Below the pieces are notes generated by a model. That model was not told the origin of the DNA. It saw nothing but the letters and a program-made list of their open reading frames with translations, and made no database searches. DNA of 64,000 bases from Haberlea rhodopensis (Eukaryota; Streptophyta; Magnoliopsida; Lamiales; Gesneriaceae): the NCBI GenBank assembly GCA_907163345.1, contig CAJQUN010000003.1, forward strand, positions 12,132,821 to 12,196,820, read 5' to 3'. The translations under genes were made by a program, and so were the position numbers. Of this stretch, positions 31,933 to 43,023 are shown piece by piece. The first letter of the stretch is position 1. Every line of letters starts with the position of its first letter.

Positions 31933-34900
31933 TATGATATTCACCATGTATGGATTCTGAAAAATAAAAACCTATAGTCAAGCAGTGAACAGAAGATGCC
32001 CGCACTACATCGGATTGTAAGAGAGGTTTGAATGACTATACAAGATTGGATAACGAACTCTCCTATCCTAACAACTACGCTCAATTATATTAAAAAAATA
32101 AGATATAATGCAAACTAGTTGCTAAATGTAGTCCATTATATAGTGTTTCACTTGTGCAAACCCGTTGAAGTGAGGCATGAGCCGCATGACAAAATATTCA
32201 AAATAAGAAATTTTTTGGGCAATTTTTAGTTCGCTAGTCATCATTTGACTAAACTATAAAAGCTGCAACGTGGCTTCAGGAACCACAGAGTTTAGTCCCA
32301 AAACAAACACCATACAAGTGGCATCGATTAGCAATTAATAGATTATTTATACTTTTCCTTTATTCAATTTTACAAGCGAATATGCATCCCCACTTCTATT
32401 ATTTTATTCTTCTTTCGAAGCACAAATACATATAATATAAGTATGCAAACAGAAAGAAATGTGAAGAAGTGATAAATTCGTCATGGAGAAACCTTTAAAG
32501 TGAACACTGTACCTTTCTCAAGGCTGTGGCAAGCTCGCCTCTGGTGAAATTTGCAGCGGCTGCAGTTGTCAGGGGGATGCCATTGCGAAATTGGTACAAT
32601 GCCACATTCTTCTGTATGTACTCTGTAAACTGAACCCTAAGCCATCATCCAGCAAAAAAGATAATAATTAGCATTAAAAGTTTCAGTCAACAGAAATGAA
32701 AAAGTGCATGGGGCAAAACATGTGAACCACGACGAGGTATGTTTACCCGGAATCAAAGGATACAACATCAACCAGGTTTTCAAAAATTTGAACTCTTGAA
32801 CACATCCAAAAATGTATAAATAGAAAACTCAAACAAACAAAGTGCACTACCCAAATTAGATACACAACAAAAGAAAGCATCGATACCAAAGTTGCTAACT
32901 GAAAGGAAGTGATTTGAATTGAAGATATACTTTAACTGGGAATCAGTAACTAGATAATTATTATAGCAATATTAATACCTAAAAAATGGAAAAAAAATCA
33001 AACTAGGTACAGAAAACACAGCATGAAATATTAGAACCTTATTATTATTATTTTTTAGCAGAAACCTGGAATTATATTAACAGAAAACTAAAGTACACGA
33101 TATACAAATACCCACGGAAGGGAATAATTGCAGCAACCTAAACAGAAAAGATCTAATAATAATGTGAGCCACTGCGAAAGTAGACCAGCGAGGCCAGCAG
33201 AAACCAACAACAACAAGAGCGACATCAAATCCCCTCAAACCAATCAGCCGAGTAATAGGTCGAATAAGGGAGCTGTCTACCACTGAAGGTACATGACTGA
33301 TAGAAGTTCAAAAAACGAGCAGGCTCTCATGTCCAAATCTCCAACGGAGAACCGTCGACCAATAAACTCCACTGGGTGGCGGACGAAACCGATATGCCCC
33401 TGAGTCATAGACAAATGATGCCCAAGTTGTGATACAGCGCCAAAAAACCACCCCCAGCACAACAAAAAAGGATCACTAGTAGAGCCACCTACAAAAGCAT
33501 AGATACCAAACAACACAAAAGAAAACCAAACAAAGAAGGAGGACACGTATATACGAAGCAAAAGTAGGGAACTATCACGACCAGCCAGTCGGAAGCAAAA
33601 GAATGCGCAAGTCAGTCCCCGAACCCGTGCATTCCACCAAAATAACCTCATGGCGAATGGCGGGGTTGCCACCCAACCGCCGTCAGAAAATAAATAAGAG
33701 TGCCACAGCAGTTCATCAAACCCCTGCGCAAAGGCGGAGGTATCTCCTACTAGACCGCCACCAAAGCCAACTCCTGTACCAAACCCACCACCCGAGTCAC
33801 CAGCCCCACCAATCACCCCACCTAGGCAGCGACCACCCCCAACACCGCTGATGATTCGCCCCCCATTTCCAAAACCATCGCCATCACATCCCCCGAAACA
33901 ACATCCCCTTCCAAGTCCCACTCCAAGACCAACCCCACCACCACCGACACCTATCCCTCCACCCCCACCGCAGCAAACCCCAAAACATCTACCCCCATCA
34001 AAAACCACAACACAGACCAACACCCTGCCACCGCCCCAGAACAGCACAAAGGCCACAGAAACCATGGTGTGAAGTTGAAAACACAGATCCCCAGCAACAA
34101 AAGACCGATGGCCCGTCCCCCCTTGAGCCACCACCGACAGGAGGGAAAAAGAATTCCCGGGACACCAAACCAGCAACAGTAAAGGTCAAACTTCTAGACA
34201 ACACAGGTGAAAAAGAGGAAGTCACTTACAGAGACTCTCGTTGTAGAGAGAGAATTTTATAATATTAGAACCTTATTAAAACCATGCAAAAAGTAAACGT
34301 CCCATCACATCTATAGTCGTCATAAATAGAATGTAGGAAATCCAGAAACCAATTAGCCTAAACAACAGACTTTCCTATTCACCTCTCATTCGTAAAATAC
34401 TACTTAGCTTGGACCTAAAATAATTTGAAGGATTCAATCATTTTTCAAGTGAGCCATCACAATTTCATTTAATGGGAAAATTACACGGACATATTGATAC
34501 ATCCATTTATTAGTAAGGAAACAGATAGAGCATATGAAACCAGAACTTATAGATACTACACAAAACAAAACATTGCAGCTCCAATCAGTTAAGCACAAGA
34601 AACTTTATTCATTTATAGGTTTTTTTTATCACAAGTATCCTTAAGTTTCCCAGGAGTATCTCCAAAATGTAAAATGCTTACATCGTCTGCGGATATCCAT
34701 TGAAAAGCAAACAAGCAACTCTCTGTGGAAAATTATCAACATAAACATAAAGAATAGGGACCCCATAAGAGAATACATTCAACAGAAACAAAATTACAAA
34801 TAGCATTTCAATATTCACAACCACAAACCAACATGTATGCTCGAGTTCTTAATCCCGGCATTACACTCAGGAATAGCGAGCAAACCAAGAACAACCACAA

Positions 34901-35296
34901 AACGAAACAAAAAAGCTAACTTTAGACCGAAATGATAAACACACATCTCCGACTCTACATAGGATGTAAAGTATCAACATTTCAGAATAAAACATCATAC
35001 CGAATCTACGCACTAAAATAAATAAACCACCACCAAAAAACCAATTTCAGACAGTGCAAGCGTGACGCGTTGCCATAAAATGCAATTATTTTACTAAATC
35101 AAAAACAAATTCTTAATCAACTGAAAAGGGGTTTTCACCGGTCGCCAGTTTCTCCCGACGCACCCATGAGCTTATGAGAATCCAAGACCATGATCTTGTC
35201 CTCGTCGGTCTTGTGTACGAGGATGCTGTGAACCGCAGAAGTATCGGCCGCCACTATCACGAAATCTTTACCCAGCAATCCAAATACTGACTCCAT
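31933..35296 (-). pseudogene. PBD1: Truncated 20S proteasome beta subunit type-2 gene (PBD family)
   Basis: Exon 1 (35296 to about 35139) starts MESVFGLLGKDFVIVAADTS and ends in frame; exon 2 (32636-32513) gives TEYIQKNVALYQFRNGIPL and GELATALRK; exon 3 starts at 31956 with NPYMVNI and loses similarity after seven or eight codons. These match plant 20S proteasome beta type-2 (PBD1/PBD2), a non-catalytic ring subunit. Introns keep consensus sites, and a 5'-UTR-like region precedes exon 1. The C-terminal ~100 residues are absent, so no working subunit is expected. The large first intron holds a LINE copy. It may be a duplicated, broken gene or a captured fragment. Confidence 0.88.
33045..34260 (-). 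mobile_element. LINE-derived insertion with 18-bp target duplication
   Basis: The 1216-bp insert is flanked by aatattagaaccttatta at 33027-33044 and 34261-34278. A long variable target duplication and an A-rich end (ctaaaaaataataa on the minus strand, after ggtttctg) mark a non-LTR retrotransposon. A 299-codon minus-strand frame (34176-33277) is Gly/Val/Phe-rich and contains MRLFWWNAR, reminiscent of the start of LINE ORF2; the endonuclease and RT domains are missing. It looks like an internally deleted LINE or a non-autonomous derivative, inserted in the intron of the proteasome gene fragment. Confidence 0.82.
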
Positions 35297-36046
35297 ATCT
35301 CCTCTGTATTTAGGGGTTTTGTGATTTGCACTTGTTTTTTTCCTTTTAGGGAATGGACTTGATGAGGTTTTTTGACGTGGGAAGGGAAAACGTGTCTTGG
35401 TGAACAAGAAGGTAAAAGCGTTGTTTTGGTTAAAATCGCATTTGAATTATGCCTGCTTATATACTTGAATGGGCCTTGAAAGTTATTGTCCTACAATATG
35501 ATGCTGGATCATTCACAGGTTAGTAACTTGGAGTCCGAATAATTAGCCCACGTGTTTAAAATGAAATATAAGGTCATCTCATTCAAAAAAAGAAGAAGAT
35601 CATCCTACACTTCATACCTTGCAACCATTGTTCTTATCGGGATAAATACTCTTTTACATCTTCTTAACCTGAAAGAGATAAAGGGGGGAAATCTCCCAAA
35701 AAACATATACAATTTTGATAAAGTGGGTCTATATATCAAAGGGTTAGAGCACGTGACTACAAACCCAAGTGTTAAGAGTCTTGAATCTCCTCGCCCACAA
35801 CCTGCCTAAAAGGAGAAGTATCTTTCCCTTTGTCGGTAGAGATTTTGTTTAGCTAAATTTATCTCAAAACGTTGGATAAATTATAGCTATCTCCCATATT
35901 GAATAATTTTATTACAACTTTTGACCGTTAATTTGAACAATAACAGACCCCTGTAAATATAGTTGTATTACGAGTCCATCCCCTTTAGTTGGTAATAGAT
36001 ATATGAATATTCTAGTGACTTAAAATCTCGTACAACTTATTTTGAA
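35297..36046. other. Region upstream of the proteasome fragment
   Basis: The first ~110 bp upstream of the PBD ATG is open in frame, probably 5' UTR. Beyond that nothing is recognised. Confidence 0.4.
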
Positions 36047-36646
36047 GTAGGGATAGCAATGGGTCTGAGATAGAACCAAACCCATATTAAACCAGCTTAG
36101 TCTGGGGCAGGTCTAGATCCGTTTGATCGTGTCTCGGAGGTGGATATGGACCCGTTTGTCAGGATCCCAAAGCGGGGTGGGATGAGTCCCGATTTGGCCA
36201 AACCCGTCCGGACTCGCCTCGTTATACATAGTTTATTTTACTTTTTAACATTTAATATCGAAGATATATTTTACTTCTTTTGCTGAATCATAACGTAAAT
36301 TATTTAATTTTATATCAAACTCGTGTGTTCATATTAAGGAAATTGTACATTTTGAAGGGAATGAGAGCAAATTAATAAAGATATTGTAGCTTAAAGATAG
36401 TTTTACAAGGCTTATTATAAATATTTACTAGAGAAAAACATGAAATTCAATTACGAAACCAATTTTTGTGCATCAAAATTGATTTCTAGATTTTTTTTCA
36501 AAAATAAAAATAAACGGTTTGCTGGTTTGGGCGGCGTGGGGCAGGTCTACTTGTGGGACCGGGCCGTGTCTGGGAACATTTTTTTTATAGCTGAGGGGGT
36601 CCCAGATTTGGCAAACCACATCTAAACCTACATCGTTGCCATCCAT
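36047..36646. mobile_element. hAT-like MITE, 600 bp
   Basis: Flanked by the 8-bp duplication attttgaa (36039-36046 and 36647-36654). The ends are imperfect inverted repeats (left ggatagcaatggg; right, inverted, ggatggcaacgat). GC-rich subterminal parts flank an AT-rich core. No coding capacity. Confidence 0.75.
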
Positions 36647-36654
36647 ATTTTGAA

Positions 36655-38217
36655 ACTAAACTCCTATAGTGTTTTAGTATAATTAGTCCTCTTACACAAA
36701 AATAAGATTTCTAGAGGGAATAAATATAAATCAAATGATTAAAATGAGAAAATGATGAGAAAAATTGGAGTTGAGAATAACTTTGGAATTAAAGATATGT
36801 TATCATAAAAAAATATGTTGACATAATCTTAACTTTTCTGAAAGATTTTAGTAGCTTGTTTTTAAATTTTTTTTTAGAAAATTTATCAAATACTTTCAAA
36901 TGACTCATTAGTTGTTAACCATATAGGCCTACCCGAGTCCGTCTGCTATTAAACCTCTTATAAATATAATTTTGCAATATTCATTCGAATGAATACATTT
37001 ATCATTAGTAATATTGACTTATCTTATTATAATCATAAATTTAATATATTATTTAACTTTGATAATTAGGTTATTTTTTTAACAAAAAATAGTAAATTGT
37101 TTGATTAATAATTTAAGTAGTCAAAGCGATACAATTAATAATTCGAGAGGCCTTGAATTAATTTTTTGGTTCCAAAATGACGTTAATTTATCAGAGAATC
37201 TATTCCTGATAATATCCAAAAAATAAATAAAAACCTCAATCTCCACGAAAATATATCTCTCCACGATATGTATAACTCTACTTCATCATTCATTTTATAA
37301 TTATATTATATCATAAATTTTTTTTGATAATATGTATGCATATTCACAATGATGTAACTAAAATGTTTCATTTAATTTCGAAATCTACGTCGTGAATAGA
37401 TTATCATATTATAATTTTTTCACGATTGTCAAACAAGGGTGACCGAAAAATTAATGGATATATGAAAATAGTAGTTCAAATTTGTTGAGAAAGATTGGAC
37501 AAGTTAAAAAGAAAAGAAAAATCTTTCATATCATTTTCCAAGTTAATATTCTAGAATATATTGAACATAAAACATCCAAACAACCAGCAAATTGCACGAA
37601 AAAGAAAATCATTTTTTTGGTGAAGTTGACAACATTATTGCAAAGAAGAGTACATCAAGAACCACAAAATCAAACTATTAGATGCTCAATAAAACTTTCT
37701 TCGAGAGACATAGTATAACTTCTCCAACCTTAAAAATTACCATGAGAAGACTCCAAGAACACATAGTTATGGAAGTCTTGACCACCTGAATTTCGAAAAC
37801 CTTCGGCGATGATCATGGCAGACATTAAATTCAATCGTATAGGTTAATTAACCAGACATACCTTGTGTATAACACCATGAAAAATGACAGATGCAGCTAG
37901 CGAACCTCCGCATTAGTACAAAATTGGAAGACAACCATCATATAAGTAATCCATTAAGACTTTGGGATTCAAAATTTCAACTTAACTACTTTAGACAATA
38001 CAATCCACTGGGGTAAATGTCCACCTCCATGTCTTGCCTGCCAAACGAGTGGATCTGAATTCAAAGTTGAATTAAAACAGGAGTTTTGATATTTCAGCAT
38101 CACAATCAAACAAAAGCCAACAGCCATGACAGAGTCATACTACCTTGCACGGTTTACCCAACTTACGACTACCATGAAAAAATAGTCGGTGGAATATTTT
38201 TTCACAAAGATACATAC
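36655..38217. other. AT-rich DNA, no gene recognised
   Basis: Nothing clear. A 44-base segment at 37862-37905 has splice signals and could be an exon on the minus strand, but its translation is not recognised. Confidence 0.35.
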
Positions 38218-38322
38218 CTGAATGAAATGTAGTCTGATAGATTGCAAAAGTGACAATTCGCTTTGTATCTGGCTTGGATACATGAAATAAATACTTTAAA
38301 ATGTTGGCGGTCCTTTGACCAG
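38218..38322 (-). pseudogene. IMP4: IMP4 (U3 snoRNP, Brix domain) exon fragment
   Basis: A 105-bp exon with AG acceptor and GT donor. One frame reads GQRTANILKYLF and SKPDTKRIVTFA; the continuation SDYISF is found in a neighbouring frame, so one base has been lost near codon 26. Both parts match the Brix-domain protein IMP4, needed for 18S rRNA processing in the nucleolus. No other IMP4 exon was found with confidence. It is a dead fragment on the same strand as the APC2 fragment next to it. Confidence 0.75.
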
Positions 38323-39086
38323 CTACAAAAAATTGGAAAATCCGTTAATATTATCACAATTTCACAATAGAGAGGAGGTAAACTTTATCATCGTCCAGTG
38401 GGGGAACTCAATACACTAAACATGGAATAAATCTCATACTACAAATATGAAGGAAATGAATGTATTCAAATGACAATAGTACTCACACTGAAGACATGAC
38501 TTCTTTTGGAGAGAATCACCCACGATAATGGAGAAATGTATTACCTAATTAGATAATGGAGGATATTTCGAGCACCATTAATTGACAGCTAATTGATTTT
38601 GATAGAACTTTATTTTGTAGAATTGTGAAGAGAAGAAAATGCTATTGCATATTGGTAGACTTTCTTTTATAAATCATAGCATCTGTGAAAACCCAATACT
38701 TCGAATATGGGATAAGATGAACTGGAAAAAAGTATGACACTAACCTTAGAAGTTCACATATACATATATACATGTATAAATGCGTGTCCAAATATACTTC
38801 CCAACCATTGATTCCCACACGAAATAACTGGGGACCTGATTCCCAGCCAGGGTACTAATTTGCTTCGTTAACACCAAAACATAATAGTGTCAGTGGCATA
38901 ATTGACCATTTCAACAATGCAAAATGACATCCCAAAGCTTATCATGTATTTTCCTAAACTATGTCGGATAATAAAATTGATGGTTACTCAGGAGTTCTAA
39001 ATACTATAACACATTAAGTGATTGAATCAAATAAAATCCTGATGAGTTTATTGTTAAACGAAGATCAGAATGGTGGTCATAGCAAC
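38323..39086. other. Sequence between the IMP4 and APC2 fragments
   Basis: A possible 58-bp exon at 38487-38544 (minus strand) fits between them in phase but is not recognised. Otherwise AT-rich. Confidence 0.35.
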
Positions 39087-39571
39087 CTTGCTTATCCAAA
39101 AAGTAATTCTTCTACTCAAGACATCTTCTGGGACACCAACAGCAGCATCAAGACTCTTGGAAGTCCAACTAAAAGCATAACATACATAACCACAAGATAA
39201 TTGATGAAGCTCTAATGAAAATTTGACAAAAATCATTCACTACTCAGTCGCCTTGTTTGATCCTGAAACAGACTGATGACCGAAGCGTGAAGAGGCGCGA
39301 CCACAAAAGGCAGAGTTCTATTTTCAAACTGCAACTCCAACTGAAAAAAAGAAAAGAAAAGATATCAGTAATTATAAAATGATGATAACGACCTATTAAT
39401 AACATGAAAATAAAGATTTTAATATGTCCTCTTTCCGTCATATTATTTGGTTGTAACATAAAACTAGAAGCATAGAGGAAACAGCAAACATACATTAGTT
39501 TCAGGAATAGCTATGCCCCACCCGAAGAAAATAGGAGCAGCATGAGCAAACACTCCCCTAAATCCACTCAT
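39087..39571 (-). pseudogene. APC2: APC2 (anaphase-promoting complex subunit 2) gene fragment
   Basis: Three exons on the minus strand: 39571-39494 (starts with ATG; 26 unrecognised residues), 39340-39252 (LELQFENRTLPFVVAPLHAS... FQDQ) and 39168-39087 (WTSKSLDAAVGVPEDVLSRR, FWISK). The last two match the cullin-homology/winged-helix part of plant APC2, which holds the RING subunit APC11. All exons join in frame. The second intron begins with GC instead of GT, either a GC-AG intron or a decayed site. The first exon does not look like APC2, so the structure is chimeric. The rest of APC2 is absent. Confidence 0.83.
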
Positions 39572-40380
39572 TTCGCCATTCTAAAGTATCAACTTCGGAA
39601 AGGTACTCCTCACACTCCTCTCTACCTTATCATTGCATTATCATCAAGAATATTACATCGATGTTCCAAATCTATTTAAAATAAAACTACTGAACAAGGC
39701 AATCACATATATTAAATTGGAAGACACCGGTGTTTAGCCAAAAAAATCAACAAATAAATGAGCGATCAAATTGCGTAAACTCTTCAATAATACTCGAGCA
39801 GTGCAAAATAAGATAGTGAATTCGAAACTGATACAGTAAATACAAAATCATCAATAACAAAAAATGATTCGATAATGGCACTCTAAACATCAGAGCTCCA
39901 AAATGAGGCAATCAAAGCTAGTGAATAATTGATCTCCACACCAAATAAACGCATTCTCATTTTCTAATTTTTTTTCCTTGTTTTTGATATTAACCTCCGG
40001 ACACACCAAAAACGAAATTGGAGATACAAATCGTAAATTGAACACGGAAATTTGAAGATATAAAGAAGAAACGCAAACCGCACGTAAATAGAATTCACGG
40101 CAAAATTTCGGGGCAAGAGTGGAGAGGCGATGAGGTTCGCTTGAATGAAGACACGATCCGTCCTTCCCTTTCCCAGTCTGGATTAATGGATCGAAGGAAT
40201 GTTGAAATTAAATTGCTTAATTTGGGGATTCAACGTGGTGTTTCGCACAAACAAGTGGGGATAAGTGAGAGGATAAGTTAAAAAAACGACAAAAACAAAA
40301 GCGTGATAATAGAATCGAAACACTTTTTTAATAGTGTAACTATAAAATTGTCAAATTAGGGGTTTTTTTAGTAGTGTCTC
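39572..40380. other. Presumed upstream region of the APC2 fragment
   Basis: No coding frame recognised. 40090-40260 resembles a plant 5' leader on the minus strand, but this is only an impression. Confidence 0.3.
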
Positions 40381-40790
40381 AATGACATTATTTCAGAGTC
40401 TGAATCTATTAAAGTTAAAATTGATTATAAGGATCATATCTTGATATTCATCTGGTCTCTTCCACATTCGTATGAGCACATGAAATCGATATTGATCATG
40501 GAAAGGAGAAAATCAATTTCTCAGAGGTTACTAGTAAGCTTCTTTCTGAAGAGATAAGACTTGGTTGGAGTAATAGTTCACATGAAAATTTTGCAATGGT
40601 TGCTCTTGATTGGAAGAAGAAGAACTATGCAAAGAAAGCATGTTAGAGATGAGGAGAACCTGGTCATATCAAGAATAATGGTACAAAAGCTGGAGTAGGT
40701 TCGGTAAATTACTCTGGGTCGGTAAATAGAGATACCGATGAAGCTAACATTGTCTCCTTTCATAATGTCCTCTGCAAAAGGACATGAACA
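40381..40790 (+). pseudogene. Copia gag fragment with destroyed zinc knuckle
   Basis: Interrupted frames give DHILIFIWSLPHSYEHMKS, SKLLSEEIRLG and then a zinc-knuckle remnant (CxRxGEPGHIKNN) in which the second Cys codon has become TGA, the preceding Trp TAG and the last Cys a Gly codon. The order and words match TNT1-94-like Gag. Several frameshifts are present. Confidence 0.78.
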
Positions 40791-41108
40791 TCCTTATAGC
40801 ATGCTGATGTCCCCAAGTTGCCATGATAGAAGATGTGTAATGTTAGCGGGTCCACAGTTTTGTGCACGGGCATTGGTTTGGCATTGATGCATGGTGTGTA
40901 GTGGAAATTCATGTCGATGGCTTATTAACTTCCCAGACGTGGGAGTTGCACCATAATTTTTCAGCAAGGTTATTTTTTGGCATGAGTTGAAATACTTGGA
41001 ATGGTTTATTCTGAGTGAGTATATTTTTATGGTGTAGCATGGTAACTCTTTATTACAAGAATTATGTCTGCTTTGCAGTGTTAGTAGAAGAATCTATGTA
41101 TATCTTTA

Positions 41109-41119
41109 TGGGGGTGGGG
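41109..41119 (+). promoter_or_regulatory. Polypurine tract of the Copia remnant
   Basis: The bases tgggggtgggg directly precede the LTR start tgttgtgggac. Confidence 0.6.
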
Positions 41120-43023
41120 TGTTGTGGGACGACAAAGTCACAAGGTAGAAATTGATGGGTTTGGGACTTTTAGTCTCACAGCAAAGAAAAAAGAGAATTT
41201 GGCCAAACTTTTGGCTATAAAAGTAGGTTGTTGCCTTCTATTTTAAGTGCACCAATCAATAGCTTGTTGATAAGTGTCATTTTTACACTTATTTTGCTAT
41301 GATTTTGTATTGATTTTCGTGTTGATTCCTGTATGATTTCACATTTTTTGGTATATATTTTTTGATTTCAGGAATCTAGGTGAAAGTGCATAAAAGTGGA
41401 TGAGCTAAAATGATGAAAAATGACCAAATCGAGTCAACGAAGCACGAAGTTGGAAATTTAAAGCCTCGATCGATCGAGAAGCATTGCTCGATTGATAGGG
41501 CTTGGCGGGTTTTTTTACCAACAAAATGGAATGTTCCGCGATCGATCGATGAGCATTGCTCGATCAATCGACAAAGGCAGAAAGCTTGAGTAACGCGAAG
41601 GAAGAGCTCTCGATCGATCTGCAGATTTGCTCGATCGATCGATCGACCGCCAGAGATTCCTGAACTATGATATTTCCATCCAACTCTATATAAGGGACCT
41701 TGGGCACGAATTTCTGGACTTTTGCACATAATATCAGACCTAATAGCAGCCTCCTCCATCCCTCATCCATCCAAAAACATCTCAAGCCATTGAAGAGCAA
41801 GCGCAACGCATGAGACGGAACGATGGAGCAAGGCACGGAGTGAAGACCTCGTTTATTCGTATTTCAAATCTTGTTACTTGTTATTCTCAGTTTTTTTGTT
41901 TAGATTGTTGCAAAACATATTTATGCATTATTATTTGATGACGATTGTTGGATGGCCTTGTTTATCAAGGTTAGGGGATCCACTGTTTTGAACCCATGAT
42001 TTGAACATTAGTTTTTGATTCAGTTTTACAAACTATGCGCATAATTTACTTTTTTAATGCTTTCAAAAGATTAGCTACCTTTGCATGAAATTGGTAATCG
42101 TAATTGACTTGACTATACGATATTGCGATACGACATAGTAAATTAGGCCGTAGGTTTTAGGTTGAGACGGACCAAGTAAAATCTAGCATACGTGTGATAG
42201 CAATAGATTTACCAAAATCGAAGGCTAGTAGTTTTCACAAATCGTTTTTTCGGTATTAATTGTTCAATAAGAATACGAGAGTGGTTTATTGTATATTCAT
42301 CTTAGACTTGTTAAGCTTGACCATAGTATAACAAATGTAACAGGAAAACTCGTCACCTTAGAACGTAAGATTTTGAATCTTAATTAATAGAAAAATTATG
42401 GGGGATTACGTGGGTGAACCGACGTCTTGATAATTGTTTTTATCATATCTTTTCATTATTCATCGCTGCTTTTGGTTTGTGTTTTAGTCAATTTAGTTTA
42501 ATAATCACTCAATAATCGTTGGCTAAATATAGTTAATCTAATTGAAGTGGTACTTATTTTCTAGTCCTCGTGGGTTCGACACTCATACTTTTTATCTACT
42601 ATACTAAACTTGACAACCGTGCACATGCGATATAAAATCGCTATACTGAAATTTTATGTTTAAATAAATAGATCAAATTTTTGTAGCAACTTTTGGCTTT
42701 AAGACAATTTCTCTTATTGTAGAATCTTGTAAAAGTATGAGTATGCTCTGTGGTTGCAGATGTGACTGATCTTCCCAGCAGAAAAAGTTTTTGTAGAGAA
42801 TCTTTCTTGTTAAGGGGAGATGTGTTATTTATAAAGTATGGGAAATGTTTGTGGGTGTAATAATTTTTCACGTAGTGTATTCTTCTTTGGTCATGTTGAT
42901 TTTTCTCCTGATTTGAGAGTTTTTCAACGTTAAATTCTTTTATCGTTATTATTTCTCATTTTGCTTTCTTTTCCATAGAAGGTGCATATCATGTGGTTGA
43001 ATTTGGAGGGTCAAATTCCAACA
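41120..43023 (+). repeat. Copia 3' LTR split by a nested solo LTR
   Basis: The left part (41120-41267) begins tgttgtgggacgac and contains a TATA-like gctataaaag near 41214; the right part (42676-43023) ends tcaaattccaaca. The original LTR would be about 500 bp. Confidence 0.65.
41268..42675 (+). repeat. Athila-like solo LTR
   Basis: Starts tgataagtgtcat and ends ...ctgaaattttatgtttaaataaatagatca. The last ~140 bp align with the end of the Athila-like LTR read on the minus strand (cttgacaccgtgcac..., cgctatactgaaa). It also carries several cgatcgatcg palindromes (about 41467-41644) as that LTR does. No internal region or second LTR is present. No clear target duplication was found (cttgt left, aattt right). 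Confidence 0.75.

Larger units (their letters stand above)
40381..43023 (+). mobile_element. Decayed TNT1-like Copia remnant: gag fragment, PPT and 3' LTR
   Basis: A gag fragment (40381-40790), a G-rich tract (41109-41119) and a TG...CA LTR (41120-43023) lie in this order on the plus strand. Nearly all of pol is deleted. The LTR is interrupted by an Athila-like solo LTR (41268-42675). Confidence 0.72.

Noticed and set aside
33851..34072. Proline-rich plus-strand frame
   Set aside because: It is the antisense of the Gly-rich LINE frame on the minus strand and has no independent support.
37862..37905. Possible exon continuing the IMP4 fragment
   Set aside because: Splice signals and phase fit only in the shifted frame and the translation does not resemble IMP4.
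38487..38544. Possible exon between the APC2 and IMP4 fragments
   Set aside because: It fits in phase with good splice signals, but the peptide matches neither protein; chance cannot be excluded.
42726..42730. cttgt as right-hand target duplication of the solo LTR
   Set aside because: It lies about 50 bp beyond the LTR end defined by alignment with the related LTR (gatca at 42671-42675), so the match is probably chance.
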